This document shows, one piece after another, positions 20,258-33,001 of a stretch of DNA of 64,000 nucleotides. Source of the DNA: Selaginella moellendorffii (lineage: Eukaryota > Streptophyta > Lycopodiopsida > Selaginellales > Selaginellaceae); the NCBI RefSeq assembly GCF_000143415.4, contig NW_003314347.1, positions 83,038 through 147,037 on the forward strand. Reading direction: 5' to 3'. Position 1 is the stretch's first letter. Each line of letters opens with the position of its first letter. The notes under the pieces were generated by a model that did not search any database, was not told where the DNA came from, and was given only the letters and a program-made list of their open reading frames with translations. The position numbers were made by a program, and so were the translations under genes.

Positions 20258-23200
20258 TCAAACTATGACTTTAGCTGTATTTTAAATGGCATTTTGTTTC
20301 CTTATATCTAAGGACTTTGAGAGTGGTGATACATAAACTTCTTCAGCTCGTCAAGAATTAATTTATTGAAAGCTTCAATATTTAAAGTTTTATGATCTTC
20401 ACCAATTTCAAAATCTTTATTGACATATTTCTTATATATCTTGTAACCTTCTTGAAAAATGACTTCAATTAAGTCTTCTATAGCCCTATGCTGGACAACC
20501 AAGGTGGCTAAGTGCTATTAATATCTTAATCATTGATATATAGATGTTATCTAAGCTTGTGAGAAGTATTTTTTCTTTTTTTCTCTAAAACTTAGACCTT
20601 TTCCATTTTAGGATTAGCTAGAAAAAGCCAAAAAAAAGAAGAAGAAATTTTATGGGCTTACTAAGTGTAGTAAATGCTTTTAGTGCTTTTTGTGTGGCAC
20701 ACATCTTCTCTTTTTTTTCTGGCTATGTCTTCACTTTAATAAATTTGTTAATATTATTAAATTTTATCAAAAATTCCTCCTTGATAATCTCGAGTTGCTT
20801 ATCTTTGAACTAATCTTGTATATGTGATTCACATTTTTTGCTCCCCTTTTGACACTATAGCAACACTAAGATTTAACTATCAAAAACAGTTTTCTTGTTT
20901 ATAGTTTTTGACCTTGATATGTTTAAGTAGCTTCTTGTCCCCATACATGTAAATAGGCGAGGTAAAGGACAACCATAACTCAATAATGGTTGGAATCCCT
21001 TTCTATAAAGATTTGAAATATCTGAAAAATAGAGATAAAGATAGAAAGTGCCTCACGTGATAGCTTGGGTGGTGGTGCTTGTGAGCACTCAAAGCTATTA
21101 TAGAGGGAACCATAGCACCACTCCCCCTCATGCAATAGCTTGAGAGGTTGCATTCACCACCATTGAAGCTATCATGGGGGGAGGCCATGGCATGCTACCA
21201 CTTGAGTTGCCATGAGGGGAGCCATGACACTACTCCCCTCATGCAGAGCTTGGGCCTCACCACCATCTGAGTTGTTATGGAGGAAACCATGCCACCACTT
21301 CTCACCTCGCCACTATCTAAGTTGCTAGCCATGGTGCTGCTCCCTTTCATGTGGCAGCTCAATTCATGATTGATTCCTATGATTAAGATTGCCACTAAAA
21401 CTACCATAGCATCATGCTTTTGCAACAAATCACACTTGCCCAGCTTAAGCAGCTATGCTAAGAACTCTAACCCAATTTTAATGTTGACATCAACCCTAGA
21501 AACCTTTAAAACTTTAAATAAATTTTTGGAGAAATTTTTATAAAGAGTGTTTTGATTTTCCCTCATTTTAGGTACAATTAAAGATCCAATAATGAGTGAT
21601 GTTGTGATGGCAATAATGAAATATCAAGAGAGAGAAATGTTGCTAGAAATAGAATGACGGATAGAGAAAAGATCCTTATGTGCTTTCTTTAAGTTTCATT
21701 TTGATTGGGTTAGAATGTTGCAAAAGGCTCAAGGTATAATATTGTTTTAGGTTACTATGATAAAGATATTTTTAGGTGGGAAAATATTTCACACCAAATC
21801 AGATTGTAGAAGTATATTTTCAACTAAAGAAGCTTATAATAGGTTCAAATGATGCCTCAACCTAGAGTAAAGAAGTTTTTTCTTTAATGACAAATGAGAA
21901 AGAGTTGTGTGCACCCTTGGGAAAAACAAGTTTTTCAATGGCAAATACAACAAAAATGTAAATATAAAAAAATATGTGGGTAGTGGATTTATATTTGAGC
22001 TACTAAAGACTATGAAAATTGCAAGCAAACTAATTTGAAGTAATTATGTGGGAACTCTTGTGAACCAATCCAAACTTTCTAAATACTATAATAGAAACTT
22101 AGTGTTTAAGCTTCCACCTTCTCAAAATTCTATAGAGGGGATGCATTAGGACCAAGATGGGCATGTTTAGGTGAAATTTATGGCTTGGAGAGTTGATTAT
22201 TTTGCTGGAAGAGTCTGAAGGAGTAACTATGTTAGATTTTTTTAATGTTTCAAATTAAACTACTTATATTATGATTAGTTTTAAGAGTTTAATTGCAAAG
22301 AGTTTCATAACATATTCCATATTTGACCTAAACGTGGTGAGGTACTTATAGCACTTGCAAAGAGTTTCCACGATGAAGGAGAATGTGGAGCTCATATCTT
22401 TAAGTTATCTGAAATAATATGATGTTTACTAGAGCAACAATTCATGTTAATTAATATAATCATCAAATGGGGAATGGGATATATTTAGAGTATTTGGACG
22501 TGGTTATATCTATTATTTCAAAGGTAATATATTAATCTTCGAGTGCTCAACTTGCATTATAACTATTAAAGTAGTAAATGAGTTGACTATTCAAAATTTC
22601 TTGTGATTAATTTCAAACACTTTGATGCCTTCACTTTAACAATTGAGTAAAACACTAGATAGTCTTTCAGCACTTACTAGCAAATAAAAGTATATTTAAA
22701 GAGTATCTTTAGTAAACTAATCATAGTATAGTAAAAGTATAAGTAAATACAAAAAATTTATAAAAACATACTTTATAAAACATGAAGTGATAGTGTGGAC
22801 TATGAGGGCAGTGCCTCAAATTGCAAAGAAGGGTTGTTAATTGTGATTTGAAATGGTCAGCTTAAGGCTCACAAAAGTGGCTGCAAATCAACTTGGTGTT
22901 GGAGAATGTGCAGCGAAGAATGGGGGGAAATGCAAGTGGCCAAAATGGCTTGAGCATTTACAACTTATGCAAGGATTACCTCATAACAAGGCAATGGCAT
23001 TGAGCTTGGGCATTGTGATGGTGAAGAGGGAAGTGTTTCAAATAGGATTGCAAGTGGTGGAGTAATTGCCACAGTAGAAGCAAGGGCAAAAGTATTATGA
23101 TGGTTTTGGAATTTTTAGGTGGTGTGGATGGGAGGTGGTGTTAGAGCTAGATGTTGTGTTTGGTGTTTAAGTAGCTGTAAAGAAGAATTGGGTGCTATTA

Positions 23201-26200
23201 TTTGTGCATTGAGCCACATGAGTTATATGAGCCACAATTAGGGTGGAAACCTTGTTATAGTAGGGTTGGACAACTTGTGTGTCGATCACTAGGTTATTTC
23301 TTAGAGCAAGGGAATGTTGTGGAGGATTGCCTTAGTTGCTTAAATCATGACAAAGATGGTGAGGGCAATCGTCTTAGGAATGTAGGCTTTGCATATTACA
23401 AATGCCCCAGATGGGTTGATACTCAACTAGTTGCAAGAACATGTAGGGCTTAGCAATCATTTCAAGATCAGTGGTTAAATGTTGAAGGTTATTAAAGATT
23501 GAAGGAGGTAACAAATTCCCAAGGTAGCCACCCTAAAAGGATTTTTGCTAAGTTGGAAGCAAGGAAGAAGGCGGCAAAAGAAAATATATCTAGGTGCTAA
23601 GTTCTGGCATAGTGGCTTGAAGTTTTACATTTTCTATTTGCAAGTGTAAAGTAGATGATAGATTTGGAATTAGATTGTATCCTAAAGAAGTATAGAAAAA
23701 TAGTTGTAATAGTGGTGGCAGAAAATTATATGCCATGTGTTCTTTTGTCTTTCTGTCTTTGTCTCGTCCTATAAAGTGTTTACAATTATGATCACTATTT
23801 AATCCTGAAAATATGGCCACACTACTTAGTATAGCTCTCCTCACTTGAACTCTATAGGTTTAGGTGACAAGATTTGGGTAGTGCACTAGAAATGACAATT
23901 GAGAAACACCCAAGTCTTTAGAAGTGAGACACTAAATCTCACTCCCTTTACAATATTGTATAGACAAAAATCTATATTATAGTCTTTCATGATTTATGTA
24001 CAAATGCCTTCCCAATGGTAGTGACTATATGGTGACTCTTGACTTGACCATCAGCTATGTGGCATATGTAAAGAATATTTTAGAGGATCTATAGTTATGT
24101 TTTCAAAATATTGGTGGATGGTATTGAAAATGGAGTTGCTCTTGTTAAGAAGATGTAGCTACACATGGATTTACAATACTTATGAATGTGCTTTGACCAT
24201 ACATATAAAATTCCCAAGTGGTCTACAATAACTACCACTATTATAACCCTAGGTAAATGTATACTTGTTCACTAATAATGATCCTTTATGTAGAGCACAA
24301 TCCTTAATGGTGATAGTTGTTTGTGAGATGAAAGGAGAAGATATGCTAGCTTTAGTTCTTTTTTGAATACTGCTAAACAAAATATATCAAGTTAGATCAT
24401 AATCTTCAACACCATCAATAAGTGAGGAAACACAAATAAATTGGTAAGTTATTAAAACTGTATACAATAGTGGTCCAAATAAGGTTTTAATCAGTTAAGA
24501 GAAGAGTTATCTTTTCCATTGGGAGCAAAGTTTACATGAACACATAGAGAAATGCATTCAAGTTGAATACTATGATAAACATAAATGGTTGTATTGAAGT
24601 TTAAAACTACAAACACTTTAGAAGTTGTAAAAAAGTAGTACAAGTTAATATATTTATGGTGGGCTAAAGGTAAAGTAATTTTAGGATTATAGACTTGGTT
24701 GGCATGGTATTTATTTGTTTTCCACATTGGAGACTTTAGTTATTTCTCATATGAGCAAGTAATAATATTAATATTTTTTATTAATTTTCTTTTTTTCATA
24801 GATAAAAATAGATGTTGCCTAAGTTCTAATAATAAATATTTTATTAAGAGTTAGTGGCTATAAAAAACAAGTAACTCTAAATATGTAACTTTATTTGAAG
24901 CTTGTTGGACATTTCTATCCTACAATAAGCATTTATGCATGCTTATATAAAAGGCTAAGTTATAGGAAATATATCAAATTTTAAAGATTTAATAACACAC
25001 TTATCTGTTATAATATCAATATGACTTCTTTGATCACAAACTCACAGAAGTGATAAAATCGTCCTTAGATGATTTTGGAATTCTATTTACAAGAAAACTA
25101 ATTAAGAACCTTGAAACTGTCAAAGGAAGTGATGAGTAAATAAAATAATGCAGCTGACAACTTTATATTGTCCCGAGTACAACTATGTCACTAGAGAACA
25201 AAGAGGACCAATACTACTAAATAACTATTTTACTTAAGCACTTCCAAGTTAAAAAATAAAAGATTTATTAGATTGAGTGGGCTATATATCAACCTGGAGT
25301 AGGATGTACAATCAAGTATCTTACCTAGATTAAAGGAAAATTGTGTGATAAGTAGATTGTTATAGAAACTTTATACACTTCAGCCCTTTATTTTTGGAAA
25401 CAATGATAATATGTTAATCCTCTGCAAAATTAATCAATTTATATGGTTTTGTCTAATGAAAATTTTACACACATGGTATGTTATAGAGTAAATTATTCAA
25501 AAACAGCTTTAGTTGAAGTAAGCTTTAAATTTGAAAAGAACACTTTACAATTATAACCATAAATTTAACTTCAACACTTTTCTCAAGGCATGGTCATAAT
25601 TGCATTTATATATACTTCCTTCAACATCCTTACAAGTATATATATTTTATTTATTGTATGCTTCTTGGGATGGATTTAAATGTTCACCTTTGGATTCATC
25701 ACCCTATGATATTTGAATATGAGGTGTTCATGACATTGAAAAAAAATTAAATATTGGTATTATATTTGAATTTAATATAATATAAATAAATTTTATTTAT
25801 AAATTACACTATAGGGCATTTCTTATAATTAACACAAAGGGATTTTACAGTAATAATAAAATATTTCATATAAATATAAATTATAAGAGAATTACTATAA
25901 TAGTAAATTAAATATTAAAATAATAATTTATTCTGTAAATTAGGTGATAGATACACAGATCTAAATATTATTAAAATCATTAATTGTTTAAAATACCTAT
26001 TTAATAAACTAAAACCTTAATAAAGTATTCTATCATGTACCTATTAATCTGGCTCACTGTGTTGGCAGATCTATCCATCCAAAGGAACCAAAACTTGTAC
26101 TAGCCGCACAATGATAGCCATGACAACTCTTAAAGAATAAAAAACAGGATGCTTATTTATATATGACATTGCTAATCATAAAGCCAAAAGAATAGAAAAA

Positions 26201-26309
26201 TTATTGAAACGCTAATGCCCAAATTTAACAGTTTGGACAAGTACATACAAATTTAATGTGTGAAAGAGCTATTGTGCTTTGTTGGAATATCTGCCATTAG
26301 TTGCAATCT
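20258..26309. other. AT-rich gene-poor block
   Basis: About 6 kb of strongly AT-rich DNA with no gene I can support. A minus-strand frame at 20308-20502 has a plausible protein composition (AIEDLIEVIFQEGYKIYKKY) but no recognised domain. A degenerate minisatellite lies at about 21040-21400. Short frames at 22853-23065 and 23202-23453 have no recognisable motif. The rest is A/T-rich sequence typical of old, decayed transposon relics, but no reverse transcriptase, integrase, transposase, LTR pair or terminal inverted repeat was identified by eye. Confidence 0.5.
21040..21400. repeat. Degenerate minisatellite (CCATG / CACCACT / AGCT-T motifs)
   Basis: Diverged copies of a roughly 60-75 bp unit recur: AGCTAT(T/C)AT followed by GGGA-(G/A)CCAT(A/G)GCA, then ACTCCCC(C)TCATGCA, then AGCTTG(A/G)G and CACCACCAT. 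Recognisable starts are near 21090, 21165, 21205 and 21270, with a worn copy to about 21350. GC content is visibly higher than in the surrounding block. Confidence 0.55.
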
Positions 26310-27472
26310 TTACGCCCATATTCCAATAATCGACATGAGGATTGCTCCGAGGAGAAGTGACGAGTAGCCCACAACTTGGCGTGGAATGCTGGTGAAGAAC
26401 TCCTTGCTCAGGAAATCAGTAGCGATCAAGTCCACGAGAGCCATGTAAACCAAAATCCCCGAGGACGTGGAGTTGAAGAAGCCTTGTATAAGCAGCGCCT
26501 TGTGATCGAACTCATTGTACGTGGAAGCGATTCCAAGCCCGATCGCCATCCCAGCGGGCGTTGTAAAGCTGAAGAAGAAAGCCATGATCGCTTGAGTTTT
26601 GATCGTGAAATCGCCCAGGCAAATGCATCCACCGAGTGCCATCCCCTCGAAGAACTGGTGGAAGCACAGTGCCGCGATAAGGGGCCTGATTGTGCAAGGG
26701 CTCTTCAAAACACCCATGCCAATACCAATCACAACCGAGTGAGTGATGATTCCAAGCTCCAACACCTGTGCGTATCCATGAAACCTTTAGACGTATGCGA
26801 CAGTCCACGATCAAAGACATTGCAAGCGCCCAAGCACAAGTCTAGACAATTCTTGCAACTATAGAACAGAATTCAATCGAGGTTGTAACCTTGATCGATC
26901 CAGAACCCCAAACTCACGAACTCAACTTTAGAGATCATGGAGAGATAACTCACCTGAGCTATAACTTTGTTGCGAGCTTCCGCGCTCACGCCAATATCGA
27001 GAGTATGCGAGTGCCCGCCATGGCCACGAGGTTCTACAACCGCATTGCCATTATTGCTAGCTGTGGTTGCAAGCTCCAGATCATTCTTTTGATCCTTGTC
27101 CATCCCCGCATTGAGACGAGTGTAGTACGTCATGCCCATGGTGTCCATGCACAGCGTGAAGATGACGGCGAGCATGGCGATGAGTCCCGCGAATGGGAAC
27201 TTCCCCCACGGCATCTCGGGCAGGCAATCGCTGCCGAGCGTGTCAAACGACTCGGGCAGCAAGTGCACGAAGCCCGTGGCGAGGATGATCCCGGCGGAGA
27301 AGCATCGACCCGCGAAGAAGAGCCTGCCTTGCGTGAATCCCTTGACGAGCAGCGGCACGGCGACGCCCAGGATGGAAGTGATGAGGATCGCGAAGAGGGC
27401 GCCGACGTTGAGGCGCCTGGCGGCATCGGCGTCGATGCAAGAGGTCGCGTCGCTGATACACACAGCAGACAT
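26310..27472 (-). CDS. ZIP family zinc/iron transporter
   Basis: Two minus-strand exons, 27472-26954 and 26765-26310, join to 324 residues. The protein begins with a Cys-containing lumenal segment (SDATSCIDADAARRLN), has about eight predicted membrane spans, and carries a cytoplasmic His-rich loop (RGHGGHSH) between TM3 and TM4. TM4 has the signature ELGIITHSVVIGIGMG and TM5 has HQFFEGMALGG; their His/Glu residues form the metal site in ZIP proteins. Plant members such as ZIP1-ZIP12 and IRT1 bring Zn, Fe, Mn or Cu into the cytosol; specificity cannot be set from sequence. Length is slightly short of the usual 330-360 because the loop and N-terminus are compact. The single intron (26953-26766) splits the protein just before TM4. 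No separate signal-peptide stretch is visible before TM1. Confidence 0.92.
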
Positions 27473-29636
27473 TCTCCTCGATTGGAATTGGATCGATCGA
27501 TCGAGTTGGAATTGGAATCCGGGTTGGATGGAATGGAGCTATAGATTTTGTGTACTAGAGCGTACTATCAAATGTACGAGTGGTGTTTTTAAATGCTTTA
27601 CGCGGCGCGAAAGTCAAACTACCCCGTGCTGGCCCGAGCGGGCGTACGCTCGGCTGTGGCAACCTCAGTCAACGCCCACCACCATAGCCAAGTTTGCCCT
27701 ACCTAGAGCACGCATGTTCGTATTTTTTAGGGGAATCCCATGCGCGGTCCAGTTCTTTGCTGGAACAGTCTGGGTGCTTTCGAAAGATGTGATTTTGATG
27801 ATGTAATCCTTGGTCCCAGCAGCAGCAAAAGTGGTGGAAGAGGAGAAGAATTCAGCTGGAGTTGGAGGGTCCGAACCAAACAACTTGAAAACGAGCGCAG
27901 TGCTAAGACAATAGAAAAACAATCTGCGAGCTTCCTTGATCGAGTGAAGGCGATGGAAAACTCACCGCGTTTCGAGCGAACGCGATGGAAAACTCACCGC
28001 ATTTGCATTTGAGAGCTTTTTCTTCTTGAATTTCTAGGAACAAGTTCTTGGTAAAGCTGGACTATCACGAAGAAAAGCTTGTCTGCTCTGCGAGACCAAG
28101 GAAAAACATTCTTTTAACTTGATGGGGGCCAACTTGATTGGCAAAGGCCAGGCATCCATTTATTGCATCGCACAGAACATCTGATTTTCCCCTGTGTGGA
28201 GTAAAATCATCCAGGCGAGTCACTGGAACCAGAAAGCATGATCTCTGCTGCTTTGAAAGCTCAAAAAAAAAAAAAAAAAAGAACTAGCTGTTAAACCTTC
28301 GTGGGTTTCAATGTTTCTTTTCTGGGGTTTACAAGAATGAAGCGGCATTTTCTTCCGGGAGGAGCGGCGCCACCAGGACGAACGAATCCATGATCTCCAG
28401 CTCCAAGGTAAGAACACCCATCTGGATTTGAAACTGGGCTTTCTTGTGAAGGGCTTTTGTCTCCTTGCGTCACAGAGATCATGGGTTTTTTTGTTTTCTT
28501 TTTGCTCCTCCCTGGATCTGAGTCTTGGCTCTTGATCTTGACTGGGTCATCAGAGCTGCTGTCCATCCTTTTTTTCCTGTTACCTCGCTTTTCTTTTCCA
28601 AGCATGAAAGTGTTGGATCAAATGTGGTTTTCACTCAGGTCGTCTGAGCATCTTGTCTTGTTTGCACAGCAGCCATTTCACGGCCGTGTGTTTGTGTTCT
28701 TGAATCATGTACATGTGAGCTCATGTCCTTCCTCGTGGCCACTGTCGGTGCGAGTTTTTGGATTTTTAGCTCGGCACAGCGTTCTGGTGTTTCAACTGTG
28801 CATGAAAACGAAAGTACGCAAGTTTGTGGTGATGTGTACCTTGACCGGTTTTGTTCTTGTGCAAAGTTGAGCTTGATTCCCTGCTTGCTTTGATCACGAC
28901 ATCTTCCAAAGAGTTGGAGGGTGGAAATAGAAAAACCACTGATGGCTCTCGCTCTTTTGCTTCTTCAGCTTAGAGAAATGGTCGAGCACGGTGTGGAGAA
29001 TGGTTAATGGATGGAGCAGTGATACCAAAAGGAATACTCTTTTTTTGCATTCGAAAGGAAGTGCTGGGGCCGGAGATGGTGATATGATTTGTTTGTGGGC
29101 CTCGACACGACGTACCAACACTCGCAAAGGCAATATTTTTTTCGGCACTGTAGCCCTTCGAGGTGAGCGACCTCTCTCTAGATCTTGTTCTTGTTCGTCT
29201 TGCGCGTTTGGAGATGACTTGCTTTCTTGCATTGGGCTGGTGTGGTCTGGATCCAGATTTCATGATCTTCATCCGTTTGATATGATTCTTTCCAAAAAAG
29301 TGTTTTTTCTCCTTTCATTCTTTAGTCTTTCACTCACTCGATTTTGAATTCGAGCGATAGTGCCAGTGGTACTTTCTTTGTTTGAGATCTGCGATGGTGG
29401 ACGAGCTGGAGATGAGGGTGATTTGAGTCGAGAGTGGTCTCTCCTTGCTTGCTCGAGTTTGTATCCTTGCGGCATTTGGATTCTTGTGGTACCAGTCATA
29501 TTCTTGAGCTTGGCGGTGTCTACCAATATACGCTCGGCATTCTCATTCAAGTTCGTGGGTCTGTTTCTTTCAGAGCATCAGATCTGTCGTTGGTAACCGA
29601 GAGTAGAGGAAGAATCAAAGAGGAGAAGAAAAAAAA
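27473..29636. other. Intergenic/5' UTR region with possible small ORF
   Basis: No gene is firmly supported. 27473-27620 should hold the ZIP promoter; a GATC microsatellite is at 27490-27503. A minus-strand frame at 28605-28291 (104 codons) has a basic Ser/Lys-rich start and a more protein-like end (GGAAPPGRKCRFILVN), but I cannot name a family, and a plus-strand frame overlaps it. The pyrimidine-rich DNA from about 29000 to 29636 probably contains the promoter and long 5' leader of the TORTIFOLIA1-like gene. Confidence 0.4.
28291..28605 (-). CDS. Possible small hypothetical protein, 104 aa (uncertain)
   Basis: This open frame of 104 codons encodes a Lys/Ser/Asp-rich, disordered N-terminus and a C-terminal segment DGCSYLGAGDHGFVRPGG followed by a Pro-Gly and Arg-rich end. 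Glycine-, proline- and cysteine-rich composition at the end looks selected rather than random, but no family is recognised. It has no signal peptide or membrane segment and could equally be chance. It would lie divergent from the TORTIFOLIA1-like gene. Confidence 0.25.
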   Translation of the reverse strand: MLGKEKRGNRKKRMDSSSDDPVKIKSQDSDPGRSKKKTKKPMISVTQGDKSPSQESPVSNPDGCSYLGAGDHGFVRPGGAAPPGRKCRFILVNPRKETLKPTKV

Positions 29637-32600
29637 ATGGCACAGAGGGTCGCTCGAGGAAGGGTCGCCATGGATTTGAAGCTCTCCATTCTCTCAGCAT
29701 TGAACAAGCTAGCAGACAGGGACACACAGCAGATTGCCACGGACGAACTCTTGAGGATTGCCGAAACCCTCCAGCCGGACGGGATTTCCGTGTTCCTGGG
29801 ATGCCTCTACGAGATAAGTTCGGACCAGAAGAGTGTAGTTCGCAGGGAAGGCGTGAAGCTACTCGGAATCCTGGCAACTTTGTATGGAGATTTGCTCACT
29901 CCACACCTCCAGAAGATCATAGCGTCGCTCGTCAAGAGGCTCAAGGAGCCCGACTCCAACATCAGGGACGCTTGTGTGGATACTTTCGGAACTTTGGTCG
30001 CTCACGTCCCGGCTCCGGCGTCCCTGGCTAATGGTGGCAGCGGTGGTGGAAACCAGGATCAAGTTGCTTTCTCGGGGCCTGTGGGTGTTTTCACCAAGCC
30101 GCTGTTTGATACGCTCAACGAGCAGGCGAGGAGCGTCCAGATTGGTGCCGCGATGTCGCTTGCCAGGGCCATGGATAATGCTCGAGACTTGCCACCCGCT
30201 TGTACGCAGCGGCTTTGCGTGAGAATTCTCAAGTTCCTTTCCAGTCCCAACTTCAACGCCAAGCCAGCTTTGTTGCCGTCTCTCGGTGGACTTTCTCGGG
30301 TATGTTCTAAAGCTTTGGCTTTTTTCTACTTCGTTACGTCATGCTTGCTTTTCTACTACCTATGCTATGCTCGATCTCTCCCAATTTTTTTTTTCATGCT
30401 ATTGTGTTCTTATTGTTGTGTGCTCAAGTTTTGGTTTTTCTTTCCCATTTTTGCTTCCAAGCTTTGGTTTGTGCCTGAATTTTTGGTTTTTTACTTGGTT
30501 GTCTTCGAGTCTACGTCGTCGGATGATCGATCTCTAACGTAGATTTTCGCGAACGGGTGGTGGATGGCTTGCAGGCATCAGGTGTTGGGATAACTCTGCA
30601 TTTAGCAGCTATTATAGCGTCCTTGCAAGAGTCGCTGCAGAGCAGCGACTGGGCAACGCGCAAGGCTGCCGCGGATACTTTCGCCTCCGTCGCATTGAGT
30701 GTCGGAGGACCACCTTTGACCAACTTCAAGTCATCGACCATGGCGCTTTTGGATTCATATCGTTTTGACAAGGTTTCGTGGATCAACCTCTTGTTGCTTG
30801 TTTTCTACTTTTTTATGTTCCTGTTTTTGTTTTGTTTCAGGTGAAGCCGGCTCGGGAATCTGTCGTTGATGCTATCCACATCTGGAAGAATGTTCCTGAT
30901 CCTCCCGTGGTGGATTCGTCTCCTTCCAGGACCGTTTCCACGAAAAGTAAGTCGTTTGTATACGCTTCCACAGCTTGACGTGATCGAATCCCTGAAACTT
31001 CACAGGTAATGACTCGAACGGAACGCTGAAATCATCTTCCAACCGGAAGCACTTGACGAGTGACCTGCTACGGAGTTGCAGTCCCAATCCCGCTACGAGT
31101 GCTCAAGACAAAGGATCCGTGAAGAAGAAGACGACGGGCTCGTCCGGTGTTTCGGAGCGAAAGACCAACTTAGATTTCTTCCGGAAACTCTCCATCCGGA
31201 ACTCGGACGATTGGCAGATCGAGGTGGCTGTTCCTCGAGGGTCTCCGCCAGCTTCTCACAACAAGGAGAATCACGAAGAGGCGGCAGTGGTGACGCAGCA
31301 GGCTCTGGACAAGCATATCCCCGTTCCCGCTGGGAAAGTCGCGGCGGTGGTGAACGCGTTGAGCAATGGTAGCTTGAGTGAAAGTCACGAGGAGAAAGAC
31401 AAGCTCGGATTTAACAGGAGGCCGAGTGAGGTGGTGACGAGCAAGTTCGAAGCCGTGGAGACAAAGCCGCCCGTGGAAGAAGTGAGAAGCATCAACAAGG
31501 CCACGAGTAATGGATGGTCTCATCACTCTCACTCTCAGCAATCACAGCAGCAGCAGCAGCAGCAGCAAAAGCAAGTCGACGCAAGCAACTCAAGCAGCGA
31601 GCAGCAGAAGAAGAGCGAGGATTTAGTTTCGATAGGACGTCAGCTCTCACAGCTCGAGAAGGGGCAGTCGGACTTGATGGAGATGCTCCAGGTAAGTAGC
31701 CATTCTCGTTTTCTTTTTTTTTTAATCTTGGTTTTCTTGCAGGAGTTTATGGGAAACAGCCATGAGAACACCTTGAATCTTGAGTCTCGGGTCCAGAGAT
31801 TAGAGAGAGCTCTAGAAGACATGGCACGTCTCACAGCCGCTTCCATTGGAATTTCTAGGAACAGCTTCTTTGGAGACGAAGGTGGCGATCATATGCCGGA
31901 GGTAAATGGCTCAGCCGCGACCACGAGAGTGGCAGGCTACTTCCCGGACAGATCTCCCATAGGCAGCAACAACAGGTTCTTCAGAGAAAACAGTGAAACT
32001 TGGAATGAAGTCTTCCGAGCCGGGAGAGCAAATGGTCGATCTAGTCACATTGAAAACCAGGATGGCTCGGAGCGTAGCAGCGGCAGAGCTCACAACACCA
32101 GCAATGGCGGTGGTCGCCTCGTCGGCGAAGGCCCGTCGGCTAGAAGTGTTTGGAGAGCCTCCAAGGACGAAGCTACTCTGGCCGCGATACGAGTTGCCGG
32201 CGACGTTGGCGGTGGCAATCCCCTCTGCGAGGCCGACAACTTGAAGCTCTTAAACTCTGCCGGATCCATGGAAGCCAGCTCCGAGAGCGCGCAGGGCGGT
32301 GGAAATGGTGGTGGCAACGCTCACCACCATCAACTGAACGGGAGCTCTTGGAACGTTTGGAGCCGGATCATGGAGAGCTTGCAGTCGGGAGATCTGGACT
32401 CGGCGTACGAGGAGGTGATTTGCACCGGGGACGAGCTTCTCATGGTTCGTCTCATGACCAGGACCGGCCCCGTGCTGGACCAGCTCTCGAGCGAGACGGT
32501 CTCGGAGTTACTCCATTCCATCTCCCAGTTTCTGCAGCAGCCGGGCTTTGTGGATTGCGCCTTGCCTTGGATTCGACAGGTACGCACACAAATCTCTTGT

Positions 32601-32835
32601 TTTTTCGGAGTGTTTCTCACTCGAGGATTGGATCCTTTCTTTGCAGCTGACGGAGCTGTTTCGAGCGAACGGGCCTAAGTGCTTGGCTTTGTCTGCCCAA
32701 GTGAAGAAAGAGCTGCTTTCATCCATGCACGAAGCGTCCATGCTGGATTTCCCAGACCGGTGGATGGCTGGAGCTGTGACGAAGATGGCGAATCAACTGG
32801 GGAGTTCGTGGTCCATGGTGGGAGGACTCGATTGA
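29637..32835 (+). CDS. TORTIFOLIA1/SPIRAL2-like microtubule-associated protein
   Basis: Six exons (29637-30299, 30575-30772, 30841-30946, 31006-31691, 31743-32579, 32647-32835) give 892 residues. Residues 1 to about 320 form TOG-like HEAT repeats (ELLRIAETLQPDGISVFLGC, SVVRREGVKLLGILA, DSNIRDACVDTFG). A disordered Ser-rich basic linker with a polyglutamine run (about 31543-31570) follows, then a coiled-coil (SRVQRLERALEDMARL). A conserved C-terminal helical domain closes the protein (AYEEVICTGDELLMVRLM, SQFLQQPGFVDCALPWIRQLTELF). This is the architecture of plant TOR1/SPR2, which stabilises microtubule minus ends and controls severing, growth direction and organ twisting. Length matches the family (about 860-900). 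The ATG at 29637 is followed by an in-frame ATG at 29670, which is the more typical family start (MDLKLSILSALNKL). Confidence 0.9.
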
Positions 32836-32876
32836 TCAATCAAAGCGAGAGATTTGTAAATAGATATTCGTTCTCC

Positions 32877-32925
32877 TAGGGTTAGGGTTTAAGCCCTAAA
32901 AAAGATTGTCACTCAGTTAGGGTTT
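32877..32925 (+). promoter_or_regulatory. Cluster of telo-box motifs downstream of TORTIFOLIA1-like gene
   Basis: TAGGGTTAGGGTTT at 32877-32890, CCCTAAA at 32894-32900 and GTTAGGGTTT at 32916-32925 form three telomere-like motifs in 50 bases, on both strands. They lie in the 3' UTR of the upstream gene and about 200 bases ahead of the terpene synthase-like start, so they could act in its promoter or mark an old repair event. Confidence 0.45.
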
Positions 32926-33001
32926 CACCCAAAGATGTATTTTTCCGAGCTGTCAACAACCTTTAGATAGGGACAAATAGGTACCTCTTCATAGTAACCA
33001 C

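Noticed and set aside
22853-23453. Two short frames in the AT-rich block as possible genes
   Set aside because: Composition is unremarkable, there is no domain, splice context or repeat, and stops separate them.
26376-27544. Plus-strand frames opposite the ZIP gene
   Set aside because: Shadows of the ZIP exons; only the minus strand shows HQFFEGMALGG and the other ZIP motifs.
27665-27922. Minus-strand 85-codon frame with LFGSDPPTPAEFFSS
   Set aside because: No family recognised, and it lies in the likely promoter of the ZIP gene with a plus-strand frame overlapping; not enough support to list.
28260-28280. Poly-A run as possible retrotransposon tail
   Set aside because: A lone A-run with no target-site duplication or coding sequence beside it; treated as a homopolymer.
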